DNA of 64,000 bases from Candidatus Fimimorpha excrementavium (GCA_018710785.1 DVJD01000043.1:1-64000), one strand, 5' to 3'. Positions 26,130 through 34,727 are shown, counted from the first letter of the stretch. The notes: generated from the letters alone by a model not told the origin. Translations and numbers: made by a program.

Positions 26130-27887
26130 TTATCCTAAAATGGATACATAAGCTGCCGGCTGCTTGTACAATACCGGAGCGGTAGTAATACCCACCTGCG
26201 GGCTGGCTGCATGTACCATCATTCCTCCGCCTACATAGATTGCCACGTGGTTAATAGCACCCGGGCCGCCTGCTGCGGTATAGAAGATCAAGTCGCCTGG
26301 CTGCAGCTGCTCATAGCTGATCTGCTTTCCGGCATATACCTGTGTATAGGAAGTTCTCGGGATAGAGATTCCTGCCACTCTGCTGTAAAGAGTCTGTGTA
26401 AATCCGGAACAGTCAATGGAACCGCCAATGCTCAAATCATTTCCGCCATATACATAGTTACATTTTCCAACCCAGTAAAGAGCTTCATTTGCCAACTGTG
26501 TTCTGACATCGGATACTGGTGCGGACGGCTCTGTGGCTGGCTCGGTCTCCGGAGCTGTTGTAGTTGGCGCTGTTGTCTCCGGTGCGGTCGTGGTCGGTGC
26601 CGTTGTCTGCGGAGCTGTCGTAGTCGGTGCGGTCGTCTCCGGAGCGGTTGTAGTTGGCGCTGTCGTGGTTGGTGCTGTTGTCTGCGGAGCTGTCGTAGTC
26701 GGTGCTGTCGTCTCCGGAGCGGTTGTAGTTGGTGCGGTCGTCTCCGGCGCCGTTGTACTTGGCTCTGTCTCCGGTACTGTCGTAGCTGGTTCTGTTTCCG
26801 GTACCGTTGTGCTTGGCTCTGTCTCCGGAGTTGTTGCGGCAGGTGTTTCTGTCTGCTGCAATCCTGCTTCATATTCATCAATCAGAGCACGAACCTCTTC
26901 TAGCTTGTCCATTGCCTCTGCTTTGCTTTCTGCTGCTTTATTGATGACTTCTTCCAGTCCGTATGGCTGTGCTGTCTTTACAATTTCATCGGAAAGTTCA
27001 GCAACATATTCCAATACACGTTCTGCCGCATAATACATACCCTCATTCATGCTGTTCGGATATTCTGTATTGAAGCAGTATTCAATATCTTTCTGATAGC
27101 TTTCAATAATTGCCAGCTGTTCTTCAATATCAACGGAAACAGCGCCGTCAAAGGACTTTCCGATATCCACATAATCCTGATGAACATATCCGATGGTTCC
27201 GTCCGGTATCTCCACCTTTAAGAAGTCACCGTCTTTTTCGATTACAACACATTCTTCGTTCTTATAAACCTGTCCGACAACCTCGCTTGTCTCATCTGCG
27301 GAGGAACGAACATTTAAAGATTCAGCCGTAACAACTGCGATCGTCTGTCCAAGGCTTTTCACCTCTTCTTCCGCTTCCTCACCTGTTGTTACATATTCTG
27401 CCTTCACATAACCATCTACGCTTCCGGATACTACACGGTACCATGTGCCATCTTCTCCTTCCACTTCTTCCTTAATGGTAACAACAGAATCATTATAAGC
27501 ACGTCCGACGATTTCCGCTTCTGTGGTAGGCTCTTTTCTAATATTCAGGGAACCCACTACGCGGATGACACCTACCTTGCTTTCTGTATCATTGTCGGTA
27601 ATAGTAGTAGACTCAATTTCCTTGCTTTCTCCCGTCGCTGTTGTCTGTGCCACGGATGTCTTCTTTTCCTTAACTGCCTGAGACGGAGAAGAAACTATCG
27701 GTTGAAGGAATGCCAAGATATCTGCTTCTGGGGAAAGGCTGGTTGCATAATAATTGTTCAGCGCAACCGAAATACCAGCAGCAGCGGTATCTGTTTCCAA
27801 AGTTGTTGCATTAACACTAGCTGCATTGCCGAGTACAATGGCACCACCCACACAGGCAGCGGTTACTTTAACAAACTTTCTTTTCAT
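26130..27887 (-). CDS. Secreted SH3/NlpC-P60 peptidoglycan hydrolase with Thr-Pro repeat linker
   Basis: A 585-aa secreted wall hydrolase. Signal peptide about 1-27 (MKRKFVKVTAACVGGAIVLG). Two bacterial SH3 domains follow (VGSLNIRKEPTTEAEIVGRAY near 110 and ESLNVRSSADETSEVVGQVY near 190), then a helical segment. A linker of about 110 residues of TTTAPETTAP-type repeats comes next. The C-terminal NlpC/P60 domain has catalytic Cys in GSIDCSGFTQTLYSRV, His in NHVAIYVGGG, and a third polar residue in the MMVHAA region. It should cut D-glutamyl-meso-DAP stem peptides. GGAGG lies 6 nt before the ATG. Its promoter is flanked by WalR-type boxes, fitting essential wall-growth control. Confidence 0.93.
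   Translation of the reverse strand: MKRKFVKVTAACVGGAIVLGNAASVNATTLETDTAAAGISVALNNYYATSLSPEADILAFLQPIVSSPSQAVKEKKTSVAQTTATGESKEIESTTITDNDTESKVGVIRVVGSLNIRKEPTTEAEIVGRAYNDSVVTIKEEVEGEDGTWYRVVSGSVDGYVKAEYVTTGEEAEEEVKSLGQTIAVVTAESLNVRSSADETSEVVGQVYKNEECVVIEKDGDFLKVEIPDGTIGYVHQDYVDIGKSFDGAVSVDIEEQLAIIESYQKDIEYCFNTEYPNSMNEGMYYAAERVLEYVAELSDEIVKTAQPYGLEEVINKAAESKAEAMDKLEEVRALIDEYEAGLQQTETPAATTPETEPSTTVPETEPATTVPETEPSTTAPETTAPTTTAPETTAPTTTAPQTTAPTTTAPTTTAPETTAPTTTAPQTTAPTTTAPETTAPTTTAPETEPATEPSAPVSDVRTQLANEALYWVGKCNYVYGGNDLSIGGSIDCSGFTQTLYSRVAGISIPRTSYTQVYAGKQISYEQLQPGDLIFYTAAGGPGAINHVAIYVGGGMMVHAASPQVGITTAPVLYKQPAAYVSILG
26536..26840 (-). repeat. Minisatellite encoding Thr-Pro linker
   Basis: Within the NlpC/P60 gene about 300 nt are built from near-identical 15-30 nt units that encode TTTAPETTAP, TTTAPQTTAP and TVPETEPA variants. 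Such arrays expand and contract by slippage, so linker length may differ between strains. The plus-strand open frame here is only the complement. Confidence 0.85.
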
Positions 27888-27978
27888 TCTTTACCTCCAA
27901 ATTATGAAATCCTTTGCTAGTCAAACGACAAATTGTATGTCAATTTTTTCTCATGATCATTACATGTCTGTCATATTT

Positions 27979-27995
27979 GTTACAGATTTATTACA
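27979..27995 (-). promoter_or_regulatory. WalR-type box (downstream of promoter)
   Basis: The minus strand reads TGTAATAAATCTGTAAC, an exact match to the WalR/YycF consensus TGTWAH-N5-TGTWAH. It lies just after the predicted transcription start of the NlpC/P60 gene. Confidence 0.6.
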
Positions 27996-28005
27996 TTTCT
28001 CGTTT

Positions 28006-28034
28006 ATTATAGCAAGGGGAGGTCCGTTTGTCAA
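28006..28034 (-). promoter_or_regulatory. Consensus promoter of NlpC/P60 gene
   Basis: TTGACA (28029-28034) and TATAAT (28006-28011) with 17-nt spacing on the minus strand, a perfect sigma-A promoter, about 110 nt before the hydrolase ATG. WalR-like boxes lie on both sides. Confidence 0.85.
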
Positions 28035-28062
28035 TACTTAATTTCATATTTCTCAATTAATT

Positions 28063-28079
28063 GTTACATAAATGTTACA
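28063..28079 (-). promoter_or_regulatory. WalR-type box (upstream of promoter)
   Basis: The minus strand reads TGTAACATTTATGTAAC, again TGTWAH-N5-TGTWAH, about 29 nt upstream of the -35 element. This is a position suited to activation. Confidence 0.65.
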
Positions 28080-28234
28080 TTTCTGTTTTTCTCATTTTTG
28101 TCGGTATCCATTGAGAAATAAGGTTTTTCCATTTCTATTTTTATATAACTATTTCATCTATTCATTACATATATATTACTTTTCTTTGCTGAGCATGTGG
28201 AAAATCAAATTCTTAATATTCTTTTTTCTTACTT

Positions 28235-28972
28235 TTATCCACAAATCCAGCCACCGTCCAGACTGATGACCTGTCCGGTCAGATATGGATTCCCCACAGC
28301 CAGATAATAGGCCATATCCGCCACTTCCTCACAGGTCCCCAGGCGGTTTACCGGAATTTCTTCCACCAGCGCCCGCCGCTCCTCTTCATCCAGAAAACAG
28401 TTCATCTCTGTGTCGATGGCTCCGCAGGCAATGGCATTGACCCGCACGCCGCTTGGCCCCAATTCTTTTCCCAATGCCTTTGTAAATGCATTGATCCCGC
28501 CCTTTGACGCCGAATAGACAGCCTCACAGGAAGCTCCGGCCAAACCCCAAACGGAAGAAATATTGATGATACTGCCCTTCTTTTCGGCAATCATATCCGG
28601 CAGCACCAGATGGGAACAATTCATGACGGAATTGAGATTGATCTGCAGTATGCGGTTCCATTCTTCCGGCTTCATATCCTGAAATAATCCTATATGAGAA
28701 ATCCCGGCATTGTTTACCAGCACATCAACAGTCCCGAAACGTTCCCTTACTTTTTGAAACAGTTCCCGACATACGTCATAAGAACTGACATCTCCCAAAA
28801 AAGAAAGACAGTCCGCCTGAAAACACTGAACTTCCCTTTTGGTTACTTCCAGCTCTTTCTCACTTTTGCTGCAGTTAATTCCCACATTCCAGCCTTCTTT
28901 TGCGAACCGAAGCGCAATCGCCTTGCCGATTCCTCTGGAGGAACCGGTGATTACTACCGTCTTTTTTTTCAT
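28235..28972 (-). CDS. SDR-family oxidoreductase (FabG-like)
   Basis: A 245-aa classical short-chain dehydrogenase/reductase. Seen: TGSSRGIGKAIALRFAKEGW (NADP-binding TGxxxGIG), VNNAGIS, NISSVWG, and catalytic YSASKGG (Y-x-x-x-K) preceded by the active serine. The C-terminal substrate loop is NRLGTCEEVADMAYYL, then GQVISLDGGW. It closely resembles 3-oxoacyl-ACP reductases, but it stands alone outside any fatty-acid operon, so the substrate is uncertain. The start MKKKTVV is chosen by homology; a longer frame to 29053 has no ribosome binding site. Confidence 0.85.
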   Translation of the reverse strand: MKKKTVVITGSSRGIGKAIALRFAKEGWNVGINCSKSEKELEVTKREVQCFQADCLSFLGDVSSYDVCRELFQKVRERFGTVDVLVNNAGISHIGLFQDMKPEEWNRILQINLNSVMNCSHLVLPDMIAEKKGSIINISSVWGLAGASCEAVYSASKGGINAFTKALGKELGPSGVRVNAIACGAIDTEMNCFLDEEERRALVEEIPVNRLGTCEEVADMAYYLAVGNPYLTGQVISLDGGWICG

Positions 28973-29155
28973 ATTATTTCCACTCCACGTTTTTACGAAT
29001 ATTTTTTCCCCCTCGTTCCATACTAAGTATGTCCGAAAATTTCTTTCTGACATTTTTCAGTCCCCATCGCTGACACGTTTTGGGAACGTTCAATGGCAGA
29101 GAACAATTCTCAGACATAAAAGAAATTTCAGTCATCACAGTAAGGAGGAATTTTT

Positions 29156-29341
29156 ATGGCATCCATCAACGAAATGGAATTACAGACACTTCGTCATCTC
29201 ATCCTGTCCAATGACACCTTGTCCTGCAAAATGGCCAGTTATGCAGAACAGGCTCAGACCCCGGAAATCAAACAGTATTTTCAGAAGGCTTCCCAGACTG
29301 CCGCTGATGCAAAAACCAAACTTTTAACATTTTTAAAATAA
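29156..29341 (+). CDS. Small spore-coat-associated protein (CotF-like)
   Basis: A 61-aa helical protein beginning MASINEMELQTLRHLILSND. AAGGAGG lies just upstream of the ATG. It resembles the short CotF-related proteins found in pairs in Clostridia, where the first member is a truncated ferritin-like helical hairpin. It sits 15 nt ahead of a second CotF-type gene and shares a terminator with it. Expression is expected late in sporulation, but no sigma-G/K promoter could be read with confidence. Confidence 0.7.
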   Translation: MASINEMELQTLRHLILSNDTLSCKMASYAEQAQTPEIKQYFQKASQTAADAKTKLLTFLK

Positions 29342-29356
29342 CAGGAGGTAACACGT

Positions 29357-29614
29357 ATGCAGGAGAAAACAATGGTATCCGACGCACTTTCCGGCATCAA
29401 TGCCAGCTTGGAAAGCATGGGCTATATGATCAGCCAGACTGCCAATCAGCAGCTTCGCCAAACGCTCATCCAAATGAGAAATTCCGGAGAGACTTCCCAG
29501 TATGAATTGTATGAGCTGGCAAAAAACCATGGCTATTATGAGCCGGCCGCCGAAGCGAAGGAAGAAGATATCCGACAGGTCCGCGCAATTTTCAGCGGAA
29601 AATCGCTTCTCTGA
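29357..29614 (+). CDS. Spore coat protein, CotF family
   Basis: An 85-aa helical protein. SDALSGINASLESMGYMISQ is followed by ANQQLRQTLIQMRNSGETSQ and YELYELAKNHGYYEPA. The HGYY(E)P ending is the CotF/coat F-domain signature (PF07875). AGGAGG lies 9 nt before the ATG. It is second in a two-gene plus-strand unit and is followed by a hairpin terminator. Its presence suggests the host forms endospores. Confidence 0.85.
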   Translation: MQEKTMVSDALSGINASLESMGYMISQTANQQLRQTLIQMRNSGETSQYELYELAKNHGYYEPAAEAKEEDIRQVRAIFSGKSLL

Positions 29615-29639
29615 TTGAACTGATTTTTACAGAAAACGC

Positions 29640-29687
29640 GGAGGAATCCTGCCCGTTCTATCCATGAGCAGGACTCCTCCCATTTTT
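29640..29687 (+). terminator. Terminator after coat gene pair
   Basis: GGAGGAATCCTGC and GCAGGACTCCTCC (one mismatch) flank a 15-nt loop; CATTTTTC follows. It ends the coat operon and faces the stop of the VOC gene. Confidence 0.75.
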
Positions 29688-29709
29688 CTTTTCCTTCCGT
29701 AAGGCACGC

Positions 29710-30081
29710 CTATTTCTCCGGCACAATCTCCAGCCAGTATCCGTCCGGATCATTGATAAAGTAAATTCCCATCCCCGGATTTTCATAGCAAATGCATCCC
29801 ATTGCTTCGTGTTTTTTGTGCGCTGTCTCCATGTCGTCCACAGAAAATGCCAGATGGATTTCATTGTCTCCCAGATTATAATGGTCTTTTCCCCAATCTC
29901 TTAACCAGGTCAGTTCCAGCTCAAATCCAGTTTTTCCATCCCCAAGATATACCAGGATAAAACTTCCGTCCTCTGCTTCTTTTCTCCTAACTTCCTTCAA
30001 TCCCAACGCCTCTTGGTAGAAAGCAATTGATTTTTCCAAATTAACAACATTGTAGTTATAATGAATAAACCGAAATTCCAT
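29710..30081 (-). CDS. VOC-family protein (lactoylglutathione lyase-like)
   Basis: A 123-aa protein with two beta-alpha-beta-beta-beta modules. Seen: RFIHYNYNVVNLEKSIAFYQ (first metal ligand His), then FELELTWLRDWG, NEIHLAFSVDD (second His), and a final DPDGYWLEIV (Glu). These match glyoxalase I type metal sites. GAGGAG lies 7 nt before the ATG. Glutathione is absent from most Clostridia, so a bacillithiol-like or other substrate, or a wider VOC role, is possible. The gene is in line with an MBL-fold gene 33 nt upstream. Confidence 0.85.
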   Translation of the reverse strand: MEFRFIHYNYNVVNLEKSIAFYQEALGLKEVRRKEAEDGSFILVYLGDGKTGFELELTWLRDWGKDHYNLGDNEIHLAFSVDDMETAHKKHEAMGCICYENPGMGIYFINDPDGYWLEIVPEK

Positions 30082-30114
30082 TCGTTCGCTCCTCTCTTTC
30101 TCTCCAGGGGCCGG

Positions 30115-30816
30115 TCACACTTGAAAAACCTGACCTCGCCCACTGATATCTGCGATCCTGCCGCCAAAATTTTCCTGTTCCAGTTTTTCTTTCAGCGCAG
30201 CGATGACTCCGTATTGTTCCCAGCAGTGCATGGGAAACAGCACATCCGCTGTCACCCTCTGAAGCAGATGCACAGCTCCATCGCAGGCGCGGCTGCCAAG
30301 TCTGGGATCCACCGGCACAAAAGCGATGTGAAAATGCCGTCCCCGGATCTTTTCCAAAACCTTATCGTAGCATTCTTCCATCTTCCGGTTCCACGAAGCA
30401 TCCTCGCCTTCCCAGAACCAGTCGTTCAAATCTCCGGCATGGTAAATGGCAGTTCCATCCTCCAGGGTCACCACAAAAGCCACTCCCTCATCCGTGGACT
30501 TCAGTGTTTCCACCCACATCCCGTCCACCATAATCTTTTCCCATGGGGCCATAAAAATCACATGATTTTTCCGCCTGTCTTCCACCTTTTCCTCCGGTAT
30601 ATCCGAAGACAGGATAAAATAAATTCTCTCCTGCTTTTGGGCCAGCCGGAATATTTCCTCTGAAAAATGATCGCCGTGGACATGGCTGGCAAATACGTAC
30701 CAGGGTTTTTCCGGTGAAAGCTTGGGCAATTCCCCTTGCGCATAATCAAACAGCAAAACCTGGTGCTCTGTCTCCACGGCAAAACCGCTGTGTGCAATAT
30801 AGGTCACGTTCATCAT
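30115..30816 (-). CDS. Metallo-beta-lactamase-fold hydrolase
   Basis: A 233-aa MBL-fold enzyme. The zinc motif is SHVHGDHFSEEIF near residue 44. Further ligands are in YHAGDLNDWFWEGE and PMHCWEQYG. It starts MMNVTYIAHSGFAVE, typical of the YtkL/UlaG-like branch. The GDLNDW segment and conserved CWE are shared with a family seen widely in gut Firmicutes. Substrate unknown. Its AAGGA lies 6 nt before the first ATG; the second ATG is equally usable. The downstream VOC gene suggests a short metabolic or detoxification unit, but this is only proximity. Confidence 0.8.
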   Translation of the reverse strand: MMNVTYIAHSGFAVETEHQVLLFDYAQGELPKLSPEKPWYVFASHVHGDHFSEEIFRLAQKQERIYFILSSDIPEEKVEDRRKNHVIFMAPWEKIMVDGMWVETLKSTDEGVAFVVTLEDGTAIYHAGDLNDWFWEGEDASWNRKMEECYDKVLEKIRGRHFHIAFVPVDPRLGSRACDGAVHLLQRVTADVLFPMHCWEQYGVIAALKEKLEQENFGGRIADISGRGQVFQV

Positions 30817-30873
30817 GATCCATCCTTTCCTTCCATGCTGATGTCCTTGAAATCCGGTTGACTCCGGCTTTCA

Positions 30874-31359
30874 TCACCGCACAATGATATCCTGAAACGT
30901 ACAGCGGGCTGCTTTCGCATAATCTTCGGGTTTCAGTTCAATCTGCATCCCCAGCTTTCCCCCGCTGACAATCATGGTATCCAGCTCTTTTGCCGAACAG
31001 TCCGCCACGGTCGGATAATTCTTTTTCATCCCGATGGCCGTACAGCCGCCCCGTATATAACCCGTGACGGCGTTAATTTCTTTCACATGGATCATTTCCA
31101 CAGATTTTTCGCCCACCGCCTTTGCAGCCTTCTTCAAATCCAGCTCTTTATCAATGGGAATAACAAATACATAGTATGCTTTGCTTTTCCCCACTGTCAC
31201 CAGCGTCTTAAATGTCTTCTCATAGGGCAGTCCCAAAAGATCCGCTATGGCGATTCCATCGGTGAATTCATCGCATTCATAGGTATGCTTCTGATACGGA
31301 ATATGCTCTCTTTCCAAAATCCTCATGGCGTTTGTTTTGATTTCCTTTTCCTTTGCCAT
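30874..31359 (-). CDS. ybaK: Cys-tRNA(Pro)/Cys-tRNA(Cys) deacylase YbaK
   Basis: YbaK hydrolyses mischarged Cys-tRNA(Pro). The 161-aa protein starts MAKEKEIKTNAMRILE, chosen because AGGGAG lies 8 nt upstream. The longer frame overlaps the upstream gene. Seen: EHIPYQKHTYECDEF, VFVIPIDKELDLKKAAKAVG with the catalytic lysine, GYIRGGCTAIGMKK, and the C-terminal IVSGGKLGMQIELKPED. The sequence and length are normal. The start lies one base from the stop of the radical SAM gene, so they are coupled. Confidence 0.93.
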   Translation of the reverse strand: MAKEKEIKTNAMRILEREHIPYQKHTYECDEFTDGIAIADLLGLPYEKTFKTLVTVGKSKAYYVFVIPIDKELDLKKAAKAVGEKSVEMIHVKEINAVTGYIRGGCTAIGMKKNYPTVADCSAKELDTMIVSGGKLGMQIELKPEDYAKAARCTFQDIIVR

Positions 31360-31360
31360 A

Positions 31361-32293
31361 TCACGTTCTCCCTTCCTGCCGCTCGATTCCCTGATAATCA
31401 AATGCGGGAATAAAACTTTCCTTCGCTGTCTTGCCTTTCTGTATGTATCCGTTTGTCACCCCCAGAGAAAGGGCATAGAAAACCACCTTATCATATTCGT
31501 ACGTGGTCAGTCTGCGATTAATCTCCGGATAATCCGCCGCCCTTGGAAGCGGTGTATACTGATTCATCAGGCTGATATAGATCTGGTCTTTATAAGTGGA
31601 ATACAGGTATTCCACCACGTTCATGGAGTCTTTGATGTATCCGGGCATCACCAGATGCCGGACAACCGTTCCCTTTTTCAGCATGCCGCTCTCATCGAAC
31701 CGGCATTCTCCTGTCTGCCTCACCATCTCGGCCAGCGCTTTTTTCGCCATCTCACTGTAGTCCGGCGCATGGGAATATTTTGCGGACAGAATCGGACTCA
31801 TATATTTGAAATCCGGCAGGTATATGTCCACCAGACCTTCCAGCAGACGAAGCGTCTTTACGTGCTCATATCCGCTGGAATTGTACACCACCGGAATCAC
31901 CAGACCGTTATCTTTTGCCCTGGATAATGCTTCTATGATCTGCAGAGCAAAATGCCCCGGCGTCACCAGATTGATGTTCGCCGCGTTCTGCTCCTGAAGC
32001 TCCAGAAATATCTCCGAAAGCCGCTCAATACTCACCGGCTTTCCGATCGTTCCCGAAGCGATGGACGCATTCTGGCAGAAGACGCAGCGCAGACTGCAGC
32101 CGGAAAAAAAGACGGTACCCGATCCCTGCGTTCCGGAAATACAGGGTTCCTCCCACATATGAAGCGCCGCTCTCGCTGCCATCACCTGGTCCGTCTCCCG
32201 GCAAAATCCCCGTTCTCCCTTCGTCCGGTCCACCCGGCAGTCCCTGGGACAGAGGGTGCATTGTTTCAGATCGTCTTTCCATCTGTCATTCAT
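31361..32293 (-). CDS. Radical SAM protein (PflX/COG1313 type)
   Basis: A 310-aa protein. The 4Fe-4S radical SAM motif is GCSLRCVFCQN (CX3CX2C, about residue 70). The N-terminus adds CTLCPRDCRVDR and GFCRET, an extra cysteine cluster typical of the PflX group, related to pyruvate formate-lyase activase. The start MNDRWKDDL has GGAG 6 nt upstream. Its target glycyl-radical enzyme or other substrate is unknown; no pfl gene is near. It ends one base before ybaK. Confidence 0.85.
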   Translation of the reverse strand: MNDRWKDDLKQCTLCPRDCRVDRTKGERGFCRETDQVMAARAALHMWEEPCISGTQGSGTVFFSGCSLRCVFCQNASIASGTIGKPVSIERLSEIFLELQEQNAANINLVTPGHFALQIIEALSRAKDNGLVIPVVYNSSGYEHVKTLRLLEGLVDIYLPDFKYMSPILSAKYSHAPDYSEMAKKALAEMVRQTGECRFDESGMLKKGTVVRHLVMPGYIKDSMNVVEYLYSTYKDQIYISLMNQYTPLPRAADYPEINRRLTTYEYDKVVFYALSLGVTNGYIQKGKTAKESFIPAFDYQGIERQEGRT

Positions 32294-32417
32294 TCTAATC
32301 TCCACCTGCTGTTCTGCAATTTGGGGACTCCGCACAAAAGCGGCATTCGGGAACTTTGCAGCTGCTGGATGCAGCTGATTCCCAAATGCCGCCCAATCCG
32401 GGCCATCCCTCATACAT

Positions 32418-34046
32418 TTACGCGTCTATCAATGCCTTGCTCTCCCTGACTTTCTGTCTCAAAGGCAGAATAAACGTCGGCGATACCGATAATTCATCGT
32501 ATCCCATCTTCAGGAATTCCTCTGTCAGCTCCAGATTTGCTGCCAATTCACCGCAGATTCCAACCCAGCATCCGCCTTTATGCCCGTTGTCCGCAATCAT
32601 TTTCAGCATCCGCATGATCGCCGGATGATCCGGTTCATACAGATGATCCAGCTTCGGATTCTGCCGGTCAATGGCCAAGGTATATTGGGTCAGATCGTTC
32701 GTTCCCACACTGAAGAAATCCACCTCTTTGGCCAGCAGATCGCTGATCATGGCCGCAGCCGGCGTCTCAATCATAATCCCGATTTCCACATCTTTATAGG
32801 GAACCTGTGCCTGTTTCAGCTCATCCTTTACTTCCTGTATGATTTCTTTGATCCGCCTTACCTCTTCCACAGAGATAATCATCGGAAACATGATGGAAAT
32901 GGTTCCAAACATGCTTGCGCGATAGATGGCTCTGAGCTGGGTTTTGAAAATATCCGTCCGATCCAGACAAATACGGATCGCGCGGTATCCAAGCGCTGGA
33001 TTTTCTTCCTTGTCCAAGTTAAAATAATCCGCCTGCTTATCGGCTCCGATATCCAGAGTTCGGATAATGACCTTTTTTCCGCCCATGGTCTCCGCCACAC
33101 GCTTATACACCTGGAACTGCTCTTCCTCCGTGGGATATGTGTCCCTTTCCAGATACAGAAACTCACTGCGGAACAGGCCGATGCCGCCTGCGTCATTCTG
33201 AAGAACGGCCCCCAGGTCCGATACATTTCCAATGTTGGCAAAAAGATTGATCTTTCTTCCATCCAGGGTAATATTTTCTTCTCCCTTCAGATTTTGGAGA
33301 AGGCGTTCCTTTTCCTTTTCCTCTTCCTGGATCCGTCTCTTTTCTTCCAGAACTTCTTTGGTCGGCTCCACATAAACCGTACCCTGGAATCCATCCACGA
33401 CTGCCAGCGCTCCATCCCAATCCTGTTCAAAATCCACGCCAATCAGCGCGGGAATATTCATCATACGGGCCAGAATCGCCGTATGAGAATTGACAGAACC
33501 ATGTCTGGTGATAAATGCCAAAACTTTAGACTTATCCAGCTGTATGGTTTCGCTGGGAGCCAGGTCATCAGCCACGATAATCACCGGCTCATCCGTTCCC
33601 AGTCTTTCCTCGCCCACGCCGCTGAGCACGCGAACCAGCCGCTCTGAGACATCTTTTACATCGGCTGCACGGCCTTTCATATAATCATCATCCATGGATG
33701 CAAACATTTCGGAAAAATTTTCCCCTGTACTTGCCACCGCATATTCTGCGTTCAGCTCCTGATTGCGGATGATATTGATGATGGACTCTTCATAATCCAG
33801 ATCTTCCAGCATCATCTGATGGACCTCAAATATGGCGGCATTGGCCTCTCCCACTTCCGTGAGTGCTTTTTCATACAGGTTTCCCAGCTGTTCCACAGCC
33901 AAATCCCTCGCATCTTCAAAACGTTTGATTTCCGCTTCCACATCGTCCACATGACGGCGTTTCACAACCTGCTGGCCGTTTTGATAGATCGAAATTTTTC
34001 CTATAGCGATCCCCTTGTAGACACTTTTCCCCTGTTGGATCTTCAT
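32418..34046 (-). CDS. ptsI: PTS enzyme I (phosphoenolpyruvate-protein phosphotransferase)
   Basis: Enzyme I takes phosphate from PEP and passes it to HPr. The 542-aa protein begins MKIQQGKSVYKGIAIGK. AGGAGGTGA lies 5 nt before this ATG, while the upstream frame lacks a site. Domains: HPr-binding helical N-domain, the phospho-His loop ITRHGSVNSHTAILARMMNI near residue 190, and a C-terminal PEP-binding barrel. The barrel contains GIGLFRSEFLYLERDTYPTE, MFPMI, EIGIMIETPAAAMISD, FFSVGTNDLTQYTLAIDRQN, and the conserved CGELAAN. ptsH lies 51 nt upstream. The pair powers all PTS sugar uptake. Confidence 0.96.
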   Translation of the reverse strand: MKIQQGKSVYKGIAIGKISIYQNGQQVVKRRHVDDVEAEIKRFEDARDLAVEQLGNLYEKALTEVGEANAAIFEVHQMMLEDLDYEESIINIIRNQELNAEYAVASTGENFSEMFASMDDDYMKGRAADVKDVSERLVRVLSGVGEERLGTDEPVIIVADDLAPSETIQLDKSKVLAFITRHGSVNSHTAILARMMNIPALIGVDFEQDWDGALAVVDGFQGTVYVEPTKEVLEEKRRIQEEEKEKERLLQNLKGEENITLDGRKINLFANIGNVSDLGAVLQNDAGGIGLFRSEFLYLERDTYPTEEEQFQVYKRVAETMGGKKVIIRTLDIGADKQADYFNLDKEENPALGYRAIRICLDRTDIFKTQLRAIYRASMFGTISIMFPMIISVEEVRRIKEIIQEVKDELKQAQVPYKDVEIGIMIETPAAAMISDLLAKEVDFFSVGTNDLTQYTLAIDRQNPKLDHLYEPDHPAIMRMLKMIADNGHKGGCWVGICGELAANLELTEEFLKMGYDELSVSPTFILPLRQKVRESKALIDA

Positions 34047-34097
34047 CCGTCTCACCTCCTCAAATCCCACCAAAGGCATTCCGCGCACATCCGGTTA

Positions 34098-34355
34098 TTA
34101 CAGATTTTCCTGGAAGAACTTTTCCACTGCTTCACAGGCATATTTTTCATCCGGTCCTTCCACTTCAATGGTAACCGTATCTCCGTGCTTTACGCCAAGT
34201 CCCATGACAGCCATCAGACGAATGGCTTCTACTTTCTTGTCACCTTTCGCAATCGTCACTGTGCTCGCATACTCTTTTAATAACTTCACCAACTGTCCAG
34301 CCGGTCTTGCATGGATCCCCAATTCATCTTTAATTACATACTGAAATGTTTTCAT
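34098..34355 (-). CDS. ptsH: HPr phosphocarrier protein
   Basis: HPr is the small cytosolic PTS phosphocarrier. The 85-aa protein holds the active His in ELGIHARPAG (residue 15). The Ser46 region (family pattern KSIMGVMSLG) reads RLMAVMGLG here, so the HPr kinase target serine is replaced by Arg. A similar change occurs in HPr of other Lachnospiraceae as I recall it. Carbon-catabolite control through HPr-Ser-P would then need another carrier. The start has a Shine-Dalgarno sequence upstream. ptsI follows. Confidence 0.95.
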   Translation of the reverse strand: MKTFQYVIKDELGIHARPAGQLVKLLKEYASTVTIAKGDKKVEAIRLMAVMGLGVKHGDTVTIEVEGPDEKYACEAVEKFFQENL

Positions 34356-34514
34356 AGAAACAGTCTCCTTCCTTAAATATTGATTAAAATTAGTATAACA
34401 TACAGCCAGTTTTGTGTAAAGTATACATTAAAAAACGCCGCCATCCTCCTATTGACATTCACCCTACACCGCTTATAATAAAGGAAAACGCTTCAACAGA
34501 AAGGATCGTCAATC

Positions 34515-34727
34515 ATGAAGAAAAAAAATTTCTTAAAGCGGGCAGCCGCCATCATCTGTATTCTTTTTCTGGTCGGCCTGTACCTGTGCACCCTGATTTG
34601 TTCTTTTATCCAGACAGAATTTGCCCGCGCTCTCCTGCGTTTTTCCGTGGCGGCAACGGTAATCGTCCCTGTCCTTCTCTTCATTTTCCTGAAGGCCATT
34701 GAACGCATGAAAAACTCTCAATCCTGA
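34515..34727 (+). CDS. Small two-helix membrane protein next to retron RT
   Basis: A 70-aa basic protein with two predicted membrane helices (about 10-32 and 42-62) and a KKKNFLKR start. AAAGGA lies about 9 nt before the ATG. I do not recognise a family. It is on the plus strand and ends 27 nt from the stop of the minus-strand reverse transcriptase gene, so they converge. Two-helix membrane proteins serve as effectors of some retrons. That makes it a candidate partner, though opposite orientation argues against a simple operon. The small size leaves the call uncertain. Confidence 0.55.
   Translation: MKKKNFLKRAAAIICILFLVGLYLCTLICSFIQTEFARALLRFSVAATVIVPVLLFIFLKAIERMKNSQS

Noticed and set aside
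26533-27033. Plus-strand Val/Gly-rich frame in the NlpC/P60 gene
   Set aside because: It is the complement of the TTTAP repeat array, with no ribosome binding site.
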